Shown here one piece after another: positions 34,601 through 48,300 of a DNA stretch of 64,000 nucleotides. How positions within the stretch are numbered: position 1 is the first letter of the stretch; every line of letters begins with the position of its first letter. Both the position numbers and the translations under genes were made by a program. Under the pieces are notes generated by a model that saw only the letters and a list, made by a program, of their open reading frames with translations, made no database searches and had not been told where the DNA came from. Source of the stretch: Cladorrhinum sp. PSN259 (Eukaryota > Ascomycota > Sordariomycetes > Sordariales > Podosporaceae); the NCBI GenBank assembly GCA_033725935.1, contig MU867064.1:434001-498000 (forward strand). The letters run 5' to 3'.

Positions 34601-37600
34601 CTCATGCAGTCCTGAGGGAGCGAATCGGAGATCACTGTTGCGTGTTACCTTGACTATACCATCTTCTCTCCCATCTGGTCGATTCTGAGTGCCAGGACTG
34701 TGTAGGTCAACGTACGAATATGCGTCGGGAGACAGCGAGAAAGCCTAACAACAACCCTCAAAAGTTCCCAGCTCCTCCTCCTCGGTTCACAAGCCGCACC
34801 AGTCAACCACCCTTTCCACTGTGGGCCCATTCGCTTAACACCGCTCCTGATTCGTGCACCTGGCAACCAGCCCTTGCCGCTCTGGTGGTCCTGCATCCAG
34901 AAGTCGTCTGATGCAAGCTTTGATCCACTGACGTGAAGACTCAGTTCTCATCCATGTCCACAAGCAGTAACACCTGGTCTAAGCACCACCGTAGCAAGCT
35001 CTGATCATGGGTTAAAGGGCTTGGTACAGTCTGGAACTGTTGAACGATCAAGGTACTGCCGCATGCCCTGGACACCCTCCCGCGTCGAGCGCGTTATCTT
35101 CATCCGTACAGAGTACCCCGATCTCTTTGGTCATCAGAAACCCATTTCCTGTCTCGGCCCAGGTGCCCACCACCGATTACCCCGCCTGCTCAAAATGATG
35201 TGCAGCTTCATAGAGAGTGAAGCTCGCCGACTGTAGCTAGCTTCAACGGGATTTATGAGGCGCCAGTAGGCTTCTCACGGGATACTGACACCGGACACGG
35301 CAGATGAGCAAAGGTCGACCTGCAGCTGAAATGCCAACAGCTTCACTTGAAAATTGCATCTGCAGCCTTCCTCCAAATATCATCATTACACATCCGCTCC
35401 GGTTTTCACCTGGATACGACGTATCGTTCTCTGAAAGCTGATAGGATGCCAAAACATGTTCAAAGATCCGTCGGGCCTCTTCCTGGGTGCGAAGATAGAT
35501 GGCTAGTGGGGAACATGGGAAAGAGTGGTTGCACATAATATCGCCAACCGTGACACAGCAATCCCGCACCCACTGCATTCTATTTATGGCGCCTGTTCCG
35601 TGGCACTTGGCTTTGCAGTAGTGTGGGGTCTTCTCCTTCATCATACCTATGTATACGGAGAAGACCTTCACCGTCGCATCCAGAATTCAGTACCTATTCT
35701 GGCCCAGAAATTTCCCGCGCGATTCGAACTCTATCCCGTTCCGCTCACAAGCGGACGCTTGGATCTAGGCGCTGCATCAGACGATTGCAAGCGACAAGGC
35801 AGATGCGCTCCAGACAGGAGCGACTTGTCCACTTTTAAACATCAAACGCCAAAGGCTATGTGGTTGGGAATAGCAAATGCGAAATCGGCTCGCGCAATAA
35901 AGCATGCCAGACTTTGGAAAAGCTGGGTTCAGTCGGGTCCATCCCGTCCTGCGCGTCTTGTCCTGTGGCGGAAATATCGCAATTTGTTTGGTTGATTTCG
36001 AACGCAGCATGCTGTGTATTATCAAAGCGTTCTTGTTGGACAGCATGCAACCTCACCTCAGCTCACCCCCATTCGGGATTTTCTTAAGATGTGCAATATA
36101 GGGCCATGGAACCGCAGTGACATCGCCTGTTCTGCTGGAGCTTCCACCAGTGGCCCCACGCTCCAATCCCACCACACGTCAATGATACCAAACTGAGAAA
36201 TCGGCATTGACGACAGGACGAGTGGATAACGGAGGAGGGAAAAGGCAACCGAGCAGGGGAATTTACGCACAAGGACACAGAACGAAGGCACTCTGACTTC
36301 TGGTCCCGAGGATTTCAAAGCTGGGACGGACAAGAAATTATCCCTAGTTGGCTTCATGGGTATCTGTATCCTATTGAGACTGCCACCTTAGTGCCCGCTC
36401 ACCTTCAGTCGATCGGTACGGAGACTGATGCATCAAATCGTGTAATATGTTCACGGATCGTGTGGAGGAGCGAGATCATCGATGATCGGAAGAATGACAG
36501 AAAGCTAGTCAAAGCTGTGCCGCACTGCAAGTGTTTGCTTGGGGAACAAACTTCTGTACGCCACCTCAACTTCGGATGATGAAGCACAATAGCATCAACA
36601 AGCACCGAGTTACGGCACTTTGAGATGTCTGTCTCCTTGCCGGGACGGCACAAATGTTCTCGCATAAGGTCAGCATTGAGCATTCTTTTCGTCCCATTGG
36701 ACCGCGTGCGACCACGCAGAGACGGCGAGGGCCGCAGGATTTTGGACTTGGAAACGGGAGTTTTCAAGGCACATCCAAAGAACGAGAGAGGTATTAGCAT
36801 GGCACAGTTCATATGACCGCATCCTGCCTGTGGCGAGCAGCTGTGTGGAAATTACGAGAGCGAGGTGAGTGTGTAAGACACCCGCTTGGCGAACCGACAC
36901 CGGCGACAGGCAAGGTAAAAAGGTCGGCAACCAAAGGACTGTTCAACTCAACCTGACCTGCTTGCTCAGTTCACACAGTCACAGAAACCGCACTTCCTCA
37001 CTCACTGCCGTTGCTCGTCTTATCGAGACCCTGCCGGACCTGAGCCGCGGCGCGGGGAGCTGACGACACGAGACCCCCGAGTGTAACCTCGCTTTCCGGT
37101 GGGTTTCTAAAGCAGGAAACCAGCTCGCAACCTTCCTTACCTAAGAATTTCCCTCCAGCCAGCGGACTCGGAGATATCAAGTGTCCTATGGCTCTCCAAG
37201 ACCAACAAGGCTACACAGCGTCTCGCCCTTTAGCGATTAACTCCACGCGCGCGCAAGAATTTTGAAAATTGCCATCTTCGAACCACAGACTTGCAGGCTG
37301 TCATCAGCAGCCCTGACTTGTTTATGGAGCATGTTCAAGGGGCGGGAGATTAGGACCATTTGCTGGCCCGAGCGGCCACGTGTTTTGGGAGAAGAAGACG
37401 GGGAGCCTTGTCCAAACTCCCCTGCTTGATAACACTACCTAGCATGCCCAGGTGGCATGTCCCCGCACAAACGAAAAGATACATGGTGGTACTTTCCTCC
37501 CTCTAGCAGTCCCACACTTCACAGACAACGCGACCGCACCCTGACAAGGGATCCGCTCAGATCTTTTTGGCGCTTTTGCTCTTCTCTGGGGTTGCGGGCG

Positions 37601-40600
37601 CAAAGACAGGTTCGCGTCACCGTCGTGGTTGCATTGATTTTACATTACGGACTCCGGCGTACGGATTACGGATTACATTACGACTGCTTTCAATTCTGGC
37701 AATTCCTATCAAAGTAGCAAGAAAGCAGAAATACGGACGTGTGGTGTCTGTCCTTGCATAGCGCCCCCTAAAGTTGACCCAAACCCGACGTGGGGGGAAG
37801 CCAATTTAGATTCATTAATCTACGCGGTAGAATCCGTGCGTGCTAATTCCGTGTGTTTGAGCCGCATCGAAGTTCTGACTGCACATCAGATATCAGCAAG
37901 TGGCATGTTTGATAATGACGGAGCAAAGGCGTCGGGACACTGGGGGATAGGCGAGAAAGGGGAAACCCAAATTTTCTGCTGTCTCTTGTTCCTGCGTCAG
38001 AAGCAAAAAAAAAGAAAGGGCAAGTCAAACCCTTCCTGGCCTGTTGCTCATCAAATGCTTCCTGCAGGGGTAGGTTAAAACGCCACTCTCTGATGAGCTC
38101 AGACAGAAGCCGATCCGGTCTCGGATTTTCTTTTTCGTTTTGCGTCCGATGAGAAGTCATCGTCGTCGTTGGGACTATCAATGGATATGTCTATGTGGAT
38201 TCATCTTGTGTGCCAGAGCGGCCCGATGAACTGTTGAACAACATGTTTCCGTCGGGCATCGAGTCTCTTCGCGATCATGTGATGTTTTTTTCCATCTCGT
38301 CCGGGGAAATGGCGATCGGATCTACAGGAACGAGTCTCTGTCATGTTACGCAAATCGCCGACCAATTTGGGGACGTCACTCATGATTTAAAAGCGATGGA
38401 CGGTGTTATTAATTTCTTGTCAAGAGGGTCGTCATGCAAGCATCCGCTACATAATTGTCCTTGTGTACAGACCGGTCGTCACTGGTCACACTGCGCCTGG
38501 GTGGTTTTTCCCGGTTTCTTCAGAGAGATCGGGACCTTGCAGAGCGCATTCTCCCAGAGCCTCTTCCTTTCCTTTGTCTTTGCCAATTTTACACTCCTCA
38601 CGCCGTTCTGCGGGACCGGTGTAGAGTTGTTGACCGAACCAAGTCAACAAACAGACAGCTCCTTTCCTCCCCTAAAATTCGCACATGATTCGTCATATCT
38701 CTTGCTTGCTTATACAGTGTGTATTACGCACTATCTGAGATAAGACGGGTCTTGCCGCCGACCATCACATCTCATTTCCCCCGCCGCCAGGGCATTCATC
38801 ATCCCGTGGTCACCCCTGTGAGCGATCACTTATCCCGCGAGGGATTGCGTAGTAATGGGTGTGCACACGGTGCGCCCAACTTTGCTGTTGTGTAAGGGAG
38901 AGGAGCGTGCCGCCTTACCGCGTGTCGTGTTTTCTTCCCGACACGTGAGGGAAAAAGAGGCAACCTGGGTCGTCGCAACAACAGCACGGCTGCGTGAGAG
39001 CGGCGGAGGAGGAGACGGATGGATGAAGCGGGGGACAGGAAGCAGGAACGAGAAAGTATCGAACTGGTGTATGTACCCGCCGTTAATTCGCTTCGCGTTG
39101 GAGTAGTTACTCTAACACTCCCACGCAATATTTTTGGGTTGGGTTCTGCAGCAGGCAAGGCAGTTTCCTCACGGCGAGCCGAGCTCTCTTCGGCCCACTC
39201 CACGCTTGATCCTTCTTTGAGCTTCTCTGCGTTTGCAGAAGTTGGCGGGTTCGGCAGGAGTTTTAGTCTAGAACTCCGCAATTGTTGGAACAGAAGCACC
39301 CAGACAGCTTAGCTGAAAAGCAAATCCCACCCACCCTTCGTTGGGCCAGCTCTTCCAGAACTGGCTGGGGTGGTGAGGTGAGAGACATGGCTCGCTCGCT
39401 TTTCAGCGCCGATCAGCGGTCCGGGTGGCAGGGGGCACAGGCACCACACCGCGGTCTTTGTCGCTTCTGTATGTGTCTGTGGTGTCGTGCTTCTGATGTT
39501 GCTGCTGCTGCATCACGTCTTCAAGGCCTGGAGGGGCCGTGGTGCCACGAGGGACTGGAACTGAGACGGGAGGACTTTGACGTGTGGGTGTCTCTGGCTG
39601 AGGCCGCGGTGATCACCAAGTCTCGGGCCGCTCTGGACTTACTCTATTCTAACCTTGCTTTCGTTCTCCCCCTTCTCCTTTCATCTCCTGGTTTTGCCGG
39701 ATGCCCAAGCGTGTGCATACGGACGAGAGAGTGTGTGGTTCCTCTGATGGACCTGGATGCTTTCACAAAGCAACGATGAACAGAGACAGTTTCGCGGACT
39801 TGGAGGTCGCTAGGAGTTCACCGAGACATCTAGACCGCTCGAGCAGCGGTTTTCTGTCCGAGGTCAAGATGGAAACCTTGCGAGCCACGGAAGAGGGGAA
39901 GGAACGGCACTGGGAGGAGGGTGTGGAGGTGAAGTACACTACACCCCAATGTGATGATGATCGTCACCCCGGTTCTCTTGAGGACAGCCACCACGCGGCA
40001 AATCTCTTTGCTTTTTCTGCAACCGTCTGTCCGCTCTAGGCTCAGGCGACCTCCGGCAAGCGAAGGCTGAACGAGGAATTTCGATATCACGGCACCACGG
40101 ATGGGTGGGTGAGCCGATTTTGGTGGCAAACAGAGGGTAAGTTCCGGGAGGTCAATGTAAGTCCTGCTGGTCTGGGGAGGGGGTTTGTCTACACTGCCGT
40201 GACTGCCTAGGTCCCCTCTTCCATATGTGATCGTCTAAAGATGCGATTGGTTTCAAAAGTTTTTTGACATCAGAAAACGCTAGACGTAGGGTAGCAGTGA
40301 CGTCTGGAAGCTACTTGAAGAGGAGGTCCGGATCACATGGGTGGTGTAATACCCTGGGAAGGGACCATCACTAGCAGGCCAGCTAACCCGCAAGAAGAAA
40401 GGCTCTGTAGACAGTGACGTTCAGTCTTCAACAGAGGTGAAAGAAGAAAGACAGAGAAAATGACAGTCCTAATCCGTCACTCAAACAGATCAACAGACCA
40501 ACATAAACATCATAATTGGTCTGTTCTCGAGACCTCAGTTGTCAATGCCTGCAACTTAGCTCATGATGAAGTCAGTGACAACCAATATTCCACTCATCTT

Positions 40601-41590
40601 GGAGTATCTGGTGTGAGTACTTTGTTGTCCTTGGTGAGTTCGGTCAAGTCCCAGATCAAAGGTAAGATATACAGCATACAAGAACTGGTACAGGTCAGTA
40701 GACAACCTGACAACAAGGACAAATTAGAACCTTATATAGGAGTTGAAATGCAGAGAATCCGGGTGGACTCAGTGTTATGTCTACGCCGGAATGATAAAAA
40801 GTGATAATTTAAATCTAGAAATACAGACCTGTGTTATCCCTCCCTATGCTGCTTCAAGTAGAATCGCAGACCGCGGGCCATCCAAGGGGGAAACGTGTTC
40901 ATTAGAATGCTCCATCTATGGTTCTGTGGTATCTCGAACCCTATCACGAACAAACTGCAGGCTTCATCTCCAAAGTTACGGTTGTCCGGCCGAGCAAAGG
41001 AACATTCAAGAATTTGCGTAACAATACACACTTGAACGTTCCAAGGTGTGGGAAGACCGAGATGCATAAATTACATGAAATGATCAAAATAAGAGTATAT
41101 CATCATAACAAACAGAGAAGAGCCTTATATGGAGGGTTAGGGAATGCAAACAGTCGTGTATGAGCATGTGAGTGGGAATAAAAGTCACGAATACAAAAAG
41201 ATTTAATCACACTGTCTGGTTTCTGAAACCGGGGAAGAAATAGTTTGGACCTTGAATTGTGGAAGTGCAATCATCCACAACAAGAAAACTTCAAGAGCAA
41301 CACTCAAGAGAACATGGATATATATCTGCTAGTTCCAAGTTCATACTATTATGATACACAACAAGGCCACCCTATATAATATCTACTCCAATGGATTCCT
41401 TCCCCTATTTTTTTCGTGATTTGACGCCACAACGCCTTTGCAAGATCAAGCAAAATTCAGATTTCATCTCATATAAAAAACCCCAGATGAATCTTATGGA
41501 AAATCAAGACTCGCCAGCCAAAGATAGATAGAGAAAGGGAAATGCCAGGAGAAGTCCAAGGAAAAAAGACATGAAGATATCTCGATCAGC
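31630..41590. other. Gene-free region of about 10 kb upstream of the homeodomain gene
   Basis: No coding gene could be supported. Open frames reach 236 codons (31940-32650, plus strand) but are compositionally odd, overlap frames on the other strand and show no domain. Splice-joined models do not extend into anything recognisable. Base composition is not strongly AT-rich, so it does not look like a RIP-mutated transposon island by eye, and no transposase, reverse transcriptase or terminal repeat was noticed. It is upstream of the homeodomain gene and downstream of nug1, so it could hold a long promoter or leader, noncoding RNAs or an undetected multi-exon gene. Confidence 0.5.
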
Positions 41591-43297
41591 TTACTGCATC
41601 TCGACGTCAACGGCACCATCATCAGGGAAGAAATCAGCAAGCTTGAACTCGGCAGCCCACTCCGTGACAATCTCCTTGCGGTCGTCCATGACTTCCTGAT
41701 CGGCGATCTTCGCCGGTGCACCGGGTGTCACGACGGGCGCTGCAGGGGCATCTGACCAGCCCTGGATGCGGCCATCTCTCCAGTCCGTCACCACGGTCAT
41801 GGCAGCAGCCTGGATGTTAGGCACACCGCCACGCCCTAGACGTCCACGCTTGCGGGCAACCTGGACCAAGAAATCGGTCGTGGTGTCACCGCTCATGACG
41901 AGAGGAGGGAGGTCGTAAACCTTGATCAACTTCTCCATCAGGGTAGGATTGGCTGATAGGCGCTTGAGGAGCAAAGCAACGGCCGGAATGGGATCATCGA
42001 TCTGCTTGGGAGGGATGGCGTTAAGGAGGACGAGGTGGGCGTGGGCCTCGATGGGGTTCTTGGGCACGAAGCTTGAGATAGATCCCGTTGATGGGAAGAC
42101 GATACCGGGTGAGTCGAGAAGGGTGAGCTTGGAGTCGATCTTGACCTGGCGGATCGACGTGGTGACACCAGCTTCAGCACCAGCGGGGCAGGCGTTGCGC
42201 TGGTTGCGGCCACCGAGACGCGAAAGAAGAGCGTTAATAACACTCGACTTGCCCACATTGGGGTATCCGATAACGCCGACAGAGATGGCGCGCTTAAGGT
42301 TACGCGAAGCAGCGAAGGCCTTGAGCGCCTTGAAGAGGGCATTGCTGGTGCTCTGAACCGTGATATCGCGGTGGTTGAAGGTTTGAGCGTTGGGCGCAGG
42401 GTTGGACGCCCGGAGAGGGAGGGTAGGGAAGAAGCGACGGAGGTGATTGAGCCAGTCGCGGAGAACGGGAGGAGGAATCAGATCGACCTTGTTGAGGATG
42501 AAAATGAGACGCTTGCCACCACCTGCAGCTGCCAGGACAGCCTTCTCGACGTCGCGCGACCGGGTGCCCTCGGGGTTACGAGAGTCAAGGACGTAGAGGA
42601 CAACATCGGCCTGCTCAACAACCTGCTTGAAGACCTTGTCGAAGGCGCTGCGGGATGAAGCACCACCAGGCACACTAACAGTTCCTGCCTCGCCATCCTC
42701 ATCATCGTCCTCACTGTCGTCCTCGTCATCCAAATCATCTCCGCTCTGGAGCTCCTTGTCATACTGTTCGGCGGCTTTCCTTGCGCTAGCAATGAGGGCG
42801 GCAAGGGGATTGGACTCGTCAACGTCGCTGCCGTCACCCTCCTCCATCATATCCTCATCGTCGGAAGCCTCGAGGTCCTCATTGATAAGATCATCCTCCA
42901 TACGGTCCTCATCACCGCCTTCCTTCGCGCTCTCGGAATTAGCGGCCTTCAGCAGCTCCTTGCGACGCTGCAGCTCCTCCTTCTTCTTAATGCGGCTCTC
43001 CTCGATCTCATGGAGCAGCTTCTCTTTGTATGGGAATAGGTTGGGGATGCCGGGATCCTTCTTAAGCTTGCTCTTCCATTGTGGGTTCTTCTTAGCAAGC
43101 TTTCTATCCTTTCTTTGCTTATTCGCCGATGCCTTTTGAATCTTGTGCCTCAAACGCACGGTCTGGCGCTTGGATTTCGGCTCTGTGAGAAGGTGATAAT
43201 TGTTAGCGACCTGTATGAATTGCGACTATAGTTGATAATCATTATCAAGCATTAAATGATAAAACGTACTTTTCGGCTTTGTTATTGACCCAGCCAT
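41591..43297 (-). CDS. nug1: Nug1/Grn1 (nucleostemin-type) circularly permuted GTPase
   Basis: Nuclear/nucleolar GTPase for maturation and export of the 60S ribosomal subunit. Two exons, 43297-43270 and 43182-41591, give 539 residues. The N-terminus is a basic GN3L/Grn1-type region (RLRHKIQKASANKQRKDRK, DPGIPNLFPYK), followed by coiled coil and a strongly acidic stretch of Asp/Glu. The GTPase motifs come in permuted order: G4 NKVDL near residue 239, then G1 GYPNVGKS near 314, then G3 DSPG near 364, as expected for the YlqF/nucleostemin class. The first exon encodes only MAGSITKPK plus one base of the next codon. The acidic segment has no repeats beyond simple Asp/Glu runs. Distinguishing Nug1 from Grn1 nomenclature needs a phylogeny; function is clear. 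Confidence 0.93.
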
Positions 43298-44167
43298 TTT
43301 TTCTGAATTGGTATGATCCTGTCAAGAAACACTTTCTCGAACCGGAACACTGGTTGGCTGGCGATTTGCGAACCTGGATTGGTATGCAAAGTTCAAAAAA
43401 TTATGGTGGAGAGAAAATTGTGCCAGTTCTTACCGCTCTTGATAAGAAGTGCTATCAAAATAACCCCACAAATTGCTCCTCGCTCGTTGCAGCGGGGGAT
43501 CCATTTTCAAGTTAATACGTAAGTATCCACTGCAGACACCGGCGGTGTCGACATCCCGGGATCCAATGTTCACCGTATTTTCTCTTGATTCTGGGGCTAA
43601 ATCCTCATTTTTCGCACAGACGTTGCGAGTAGGTTTCAAACGATGAGTCCTCTTCGACCGTATGCATGCTCACATTGTCGAATACAGACAGCACCATCTG
43701 CAAGATGGTAACGGGACGGCGATATCCAATGGCATAGAACGTACCAATGTGCGTAGCTGTATCTCATGGACCGAAATACATTTCAACGATTCTTTGGATG
43801 ACCGATCCTTGCCGTGCCAAAGGGTTAGGGTCGTCTCGGCTGAGTACCTAGCTTTTGCTTGACGGTTGATCGCATTGGAAGCGGAGTTGCCTAATTCGTT
43901 CCAGAAAAGTGGGATCCGAACCGTCTCCGACACCGACAACTTTACCGACTCGACAAACTGGAGCCCGACCGACCGGCTTTTGTCATCTATCTGGGATTCC
44001 CTGCTGTTTAAATATTTAAATTAACCATAGAAACATAGAATACAATATTTTTTCCCCTGATACCTCACTACAACACCTCTGACCTTGCCTACATTTTCAA
44101 ACGAAATCTTGTGTTACTCCTCGTCATTCTTCTAACTTATCGCCGTCACAAGTTAACTATCTTCAGA
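43298..44167. promoter_or_regulatory. Divergent region between nug1 and the phosphatase gene
   Basis: About 870 bp between divergent start codons. It becomes AT-rich near 43995-44050. Short open frames have no support. It is expected to contain both promoters. Confidence 0.55.
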
Positions 44168-45085
44168 ATGGGAAGTATAGAGACCAACTACAGCTTTACA
44201 GCGCCCTCACAGACCGTCCATTTTGATGGCCTCCTATTCGATATGGACGGAACCATCATCGAGTCCACTCCCGCGGTAGTCAAGCACTGGGAAGCGTAAG
44301 GACCCAGGCCCGAACCTCATTGTGAGACTCGAACACTAATATGTGGAAACAGTGTCGGCAAAGATATCGGGGTTGACCCTCAAGTAATCTTGGAGTGAGC
44401 ACTTATCAGAAATCACTCATCTTCAAAAGATCAAGAGATCACTAACACGGCGAAAAGAACCTCTCACGGCCGTCGCTCAATCGATGTCCTAAGAATTTTA
44501 GCCCCCGAGAAAGCAAACTGGGAATGTACGTTCAAATCAATTTCCCTCCACGACCTCATCCTATTCAGTGAACTAACCTCCCCCCTAGACGTTCAACACA
44601 TGGAAGGTCTCCTCCCAAAATACTACGCCGATGACGCCCTCGAAGTCCCCGGCGCCCGTGATCTCCTCACCGCACTCATTGACCGCTCCTCCCCCTGGGC
44701 GATCGTAACCTCCGGTTCCTACCCTTTAGTATCCGGCTGGCTGGGAGTTCTGAACCTCCCCCACCCAGAACATCTCATCACCGCCGAGTCCGTAGAAAAC
44801 GGCAAGCCAGACCCAACCTGCTACAAGCTCGGCCGGGAACGCTTGGGGCTCTCGGGAGCCGATAAGCAGATCCTGGTGTTTGAGGATAGCCCTGCGGGTA
44901 TTCGCGCTGGCAAGGAGGCCGGCTGCAAGGTGTTGGGTTTGGTGACTAGCCATACCGTTGAGCAGGTGTTGAGTGCAGAGCCGGATTGGATTGTGATGGA
45001 TTTGACGCAGGTCAAGTTGGTCCCTACCGACAACGGTAAGGGAGGTGTTACTTTGGAGATCAGAGGGGCGTTAGTCAAGCCTTGA
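44168..45085 (+). CDS. gpp1: HAD-family glycerol-3-phosphate phosphatase (Gpp1-like)
   Basis: Cytosolic phosphatase predicted to release glycerol from glycerol-3-phosphate, the last step of osmolyte glycerol synthesis; 2-deoxyglucose-6-phosphatase (DOG type) is a close alternative. Four exons, 44168-44295, 44353-44394, 44458-44525 and 44589-45085, join to 244 residues, close to the 250 of yeast Gpp1. HAD motifs are all present: DMDGTII with both catalytic aspartates, TSGS (motif II), the lysine in NGKPDP (motif III) and FEDSPAG (motif IV). The helical cap lies between motifs I and II, with SHGRRSIDVLRILAPE as in the GPP group. There is no signal peptide. Upstream in-frame sequence lacks another ATG. 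It converges on dis3, with stops only 300 bp apart. Confidence 0.87.
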
Positions 45086-45384
45086 GTGGCCTGGACGGGG
45101 TTAAGTAAAGGAGCTGAATGTATATTTTAGTGGATCATGAGTTGATAAGACTTTGTCCACAACCAAGGTAGTAAGTAACAAATGAGGTGAAATGACGATT
45201 ACAAGATAGATCTAAGCACACAGTCCGAATAACACTGAGCGCATATAAATCGTGCATTGTGCCTGATGGCCATAAAAAGTTGAATTCTTGTATTCGTATT
45301 TGGGTTCCCCAACACACCTTCTCATAACATGCCAAGTCTACCAATCGATATTTACACCCAACATGCCAAGACTACGTATTACTG

Positions 45385-48300
45385 CTAATAAGTACTAACC
45401 AACTCCATTTTGACTCCTCTCTTCCCTGTCGTCTCGTCCTTTTGATCCGTCACCCTGACCTTGACCTTCTGGAACAGCTCAACCGTCACCTCCCTGCTCC
45501 CGGTAGTCTGCAGGGTGTACGTCTCAGCATCAAAGGTTGCCTGGGGCTCCGTATCGGCCAAATCCCGCAGTCTAATCAGACTCTCGATGCCGAATCGTGG
45601 AACAAGCACCACGAACCCGTTGCTGAAAATCTTCATGACGAAACCATCTTCCTCTGTGGCCTTACCACGGAGCGCCTGGCCTACATAATAGGCGATACTG
45701 GCACGTCCAGCGAGCTGCGCATTGCGGTGCCTGACATTGATGTTCTTGCAGACTGCCTCCAACTTTCCTCTGCTGCGCACGCTGGGGTGAACAGGCTCGT
45801 ACTCAATCGCAGCAGCGAGCTGTCTGTGAGCAACCAGATCAGCGTACCGGCGGATAGGCGAAGTAAAATGGGTGTAAATCTCACTGGCGAGACCATAATG
45901 CCTGAACTCGGGATATGCCTGAGTGCCTGAGCAAAAGTACTCGGCTGACATCATACATCTAGTAGCCATGATGCGTATCAAGGTGTTGAAGAAGGGTTCC
46001 TTAGGGTCGACGCACTTGTCGAGACTATCAGCAAGAGCGCGGGAGGACTCAACAGACAGGTCAAGACCCCTCTTGACCTTGAGTTGGTTGGAGAGCTCGT
46101 CAAAGTTGGTCTTTGGCGGTGCGCCGTGCCTACGCAGGATGGCGGTCTGGGGGAAGGCTTCGTGAATCCTGCGGGCCACGCTGATGTTGGCAAGAAGCAT
46201 AAATTCCTCGACGAGAGACATGGTGTCCAGGAGTACCTTGGTCTTGACATCGATAGGGTCCGATGTCTCAGACTCCATTTGGACCTTGACTTCTGGTGAA
46301 GAGAGACTGAGAGCACCGGCGTCCAAACGCTTCTGCTTGAGCTTCTTAGAGAGAGCCATCAGGGTGCGGATGCTCTTGGTGAGATCATCCTGCTGCGAGA
46401 CATCATCAACTCTGAGTTGTGCTTGTTCGTAGCTGAATGCCTCGCGGGACTTGATGACCGACTTAGTAAATTTTGCGCTCACAATATCAGCATCAGGTGT
46501 GAGCTCCCAGATGACCGAGAAGGCATAGCGCTCGACATATGGCTTAAGGGAGCAGAGATCTGTTCCAAGAAGCATGGGAAGCATGTCAATACGCTTATCA
46601 ACCAAATAAACCGAAGTAGCACGAATGCTTGCCTCGGTGTCCATTGCGTTGTTTGGCTTGACGAAATGCGAGACATCGGCAATGTGGACGCCCACTTCAA
46701 AGTTGCCATTAGGAAGCGGCCTGGAATGAAGGGCATCATCGATATCCTGGCAGCCGATAGGATCTATACTGCAGATATTTAGGTCCCTGAGATCCTGTCG
46801 GTCTTTCCACCCTGGATCATCCATGCTCTGCGGTACTCTCCAATCATGACCCTCCTTGGGCAAGCAATCGAGGACAGTCTTGGGGAAGGGGCGATACTGA
46901 ACGTCATATTCGAGCAGCAAAGCCTCGGTTTCGGCTTGCTTTGTTTCTAGTTCGCCAAGGTCGCGGACAAAATGGCCTACCGGATGGCGAGAGCTTCTGT
47001 CCCAAGCATCGATGGTGACCAAAATCCGCTTCCCAAGAAGCTCAGCAACTTGCCTTGTGCGAAGGCGAATCTTTGGAATCTTTTTGTCCATAGGGATAAT
47101 GAAGACAGTGTCCTGCTTCCTTCCCTGCTGTGCCGATTGACTAACGGAAGATTGGTCAATGTGTCCGACGTATTGCCTCCAATTTCGCTTGATCACGCCG
47201 ACAACTCTGGCAGTAGGTTGAGCATGACCCTCAGTGGTCTTGCTGTGTGCTGTCTTCACCTCCTCCTGCAGTGCCTTGCGTTCCTTTGCCGACACAACAT
47301 TCTCAGCGTCGTCGGCGTCTGGGTTTTCATTCTTGGTGATGGCGTCCTCCTCGATGATCTGCGTAGAAGGTTCCTTCCATTGGTCCTTGGGCAGCACCTC
47401 CACAACCACGAGGTCGCCATCGATAGAGCGGTTGATGTTTTCTCTACCTAAAATTAACAGTGCCTTAGGGAATGCAGGTACTCGGACAGATCCTTCCAAA
47501 TAGTTGTATGGTGAAACATTGAAGATGCCCTGGTGGAGGAGACCATTCTTGACTCCGGTCATCATCTTCGACATGGAAAAGTATTCTGGGTACAAGTTAT
47601 CACCTGGCCGCTTTTCCTTGACATCTTCACGATCCTCAGTCTCAGGGATCATGTCAAGAAGTTTCTCGCCATCCTTGAGCTGCTTTACGTACTCGGCCAT
47701 GGAGAACGCATGGATACCCTCCTGCTTGGCTTTGCGTAGGTTGTCGCGGTCATTGCTCAACATGACCACGGCTGGTACCTTGTTGGCCTTGGTCTGAGCC
47801 AGATGCTGAGCGTACCAGGCAACAGTCTTGCGGACGGCGCGATCATTGCGGTCGTTTACCGTCTCACCCTCCTGGCGGGGGACATAGGTTTCAAGTCGGA
47901 ACTCGTTGAAAAAGACATAGAAGCGCTTGTCCTCACTCTTGGTCAGGCTGATGAGGCGGTTGTAGAGCGGTAGAGAGCGATTCCGCAGTTCTTCGAGGAC
48001 GATCTGTGGAACGATCACATCATAAAAAGCAGAATCCTGCTCAAAGAGATCCATTGCCGTCAAGAAGGCGTTGGTATCTGGTACCAGGTAATGGCCTTGT
48101 GGAAATGCATTTGTACCGGCTGGTGCCTCTGAGAGCACGAAGGGGATGGCTGAAAGGGAGGTCAGTGGGGTGCTTGGTGGCATTATATACGATGCATGAG
48201 GTTATCTTACGTTTACCCGCTGCATCTGACGGAGCGGTCTTTGGACAGCTCTGGCAGAGCCTTGATGAGCATGGAATGTCTTGACGGAGATAGACCTCTC

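Noticed and set aside
35715..35750. tRNA-like B-box (GATTCGAACTC)
   Set aside because: Flanking bases cannot form a T-stem on either strand.
38195..38743. 182-codon plus-strand open frame
   Set aside because: No family resemblance and irregular composition; a chance frame is more likely, though a lineage-specific gene cannot be excluded without transcripts.
31630..41590. Possible degraded transposon or viral remnant in the gene-free region
   Set aside because: No reverse transcriptase, integrase, transposase or capsid motif and no terminal repeats noticed; a masked search would be needed to exclude old fragments.
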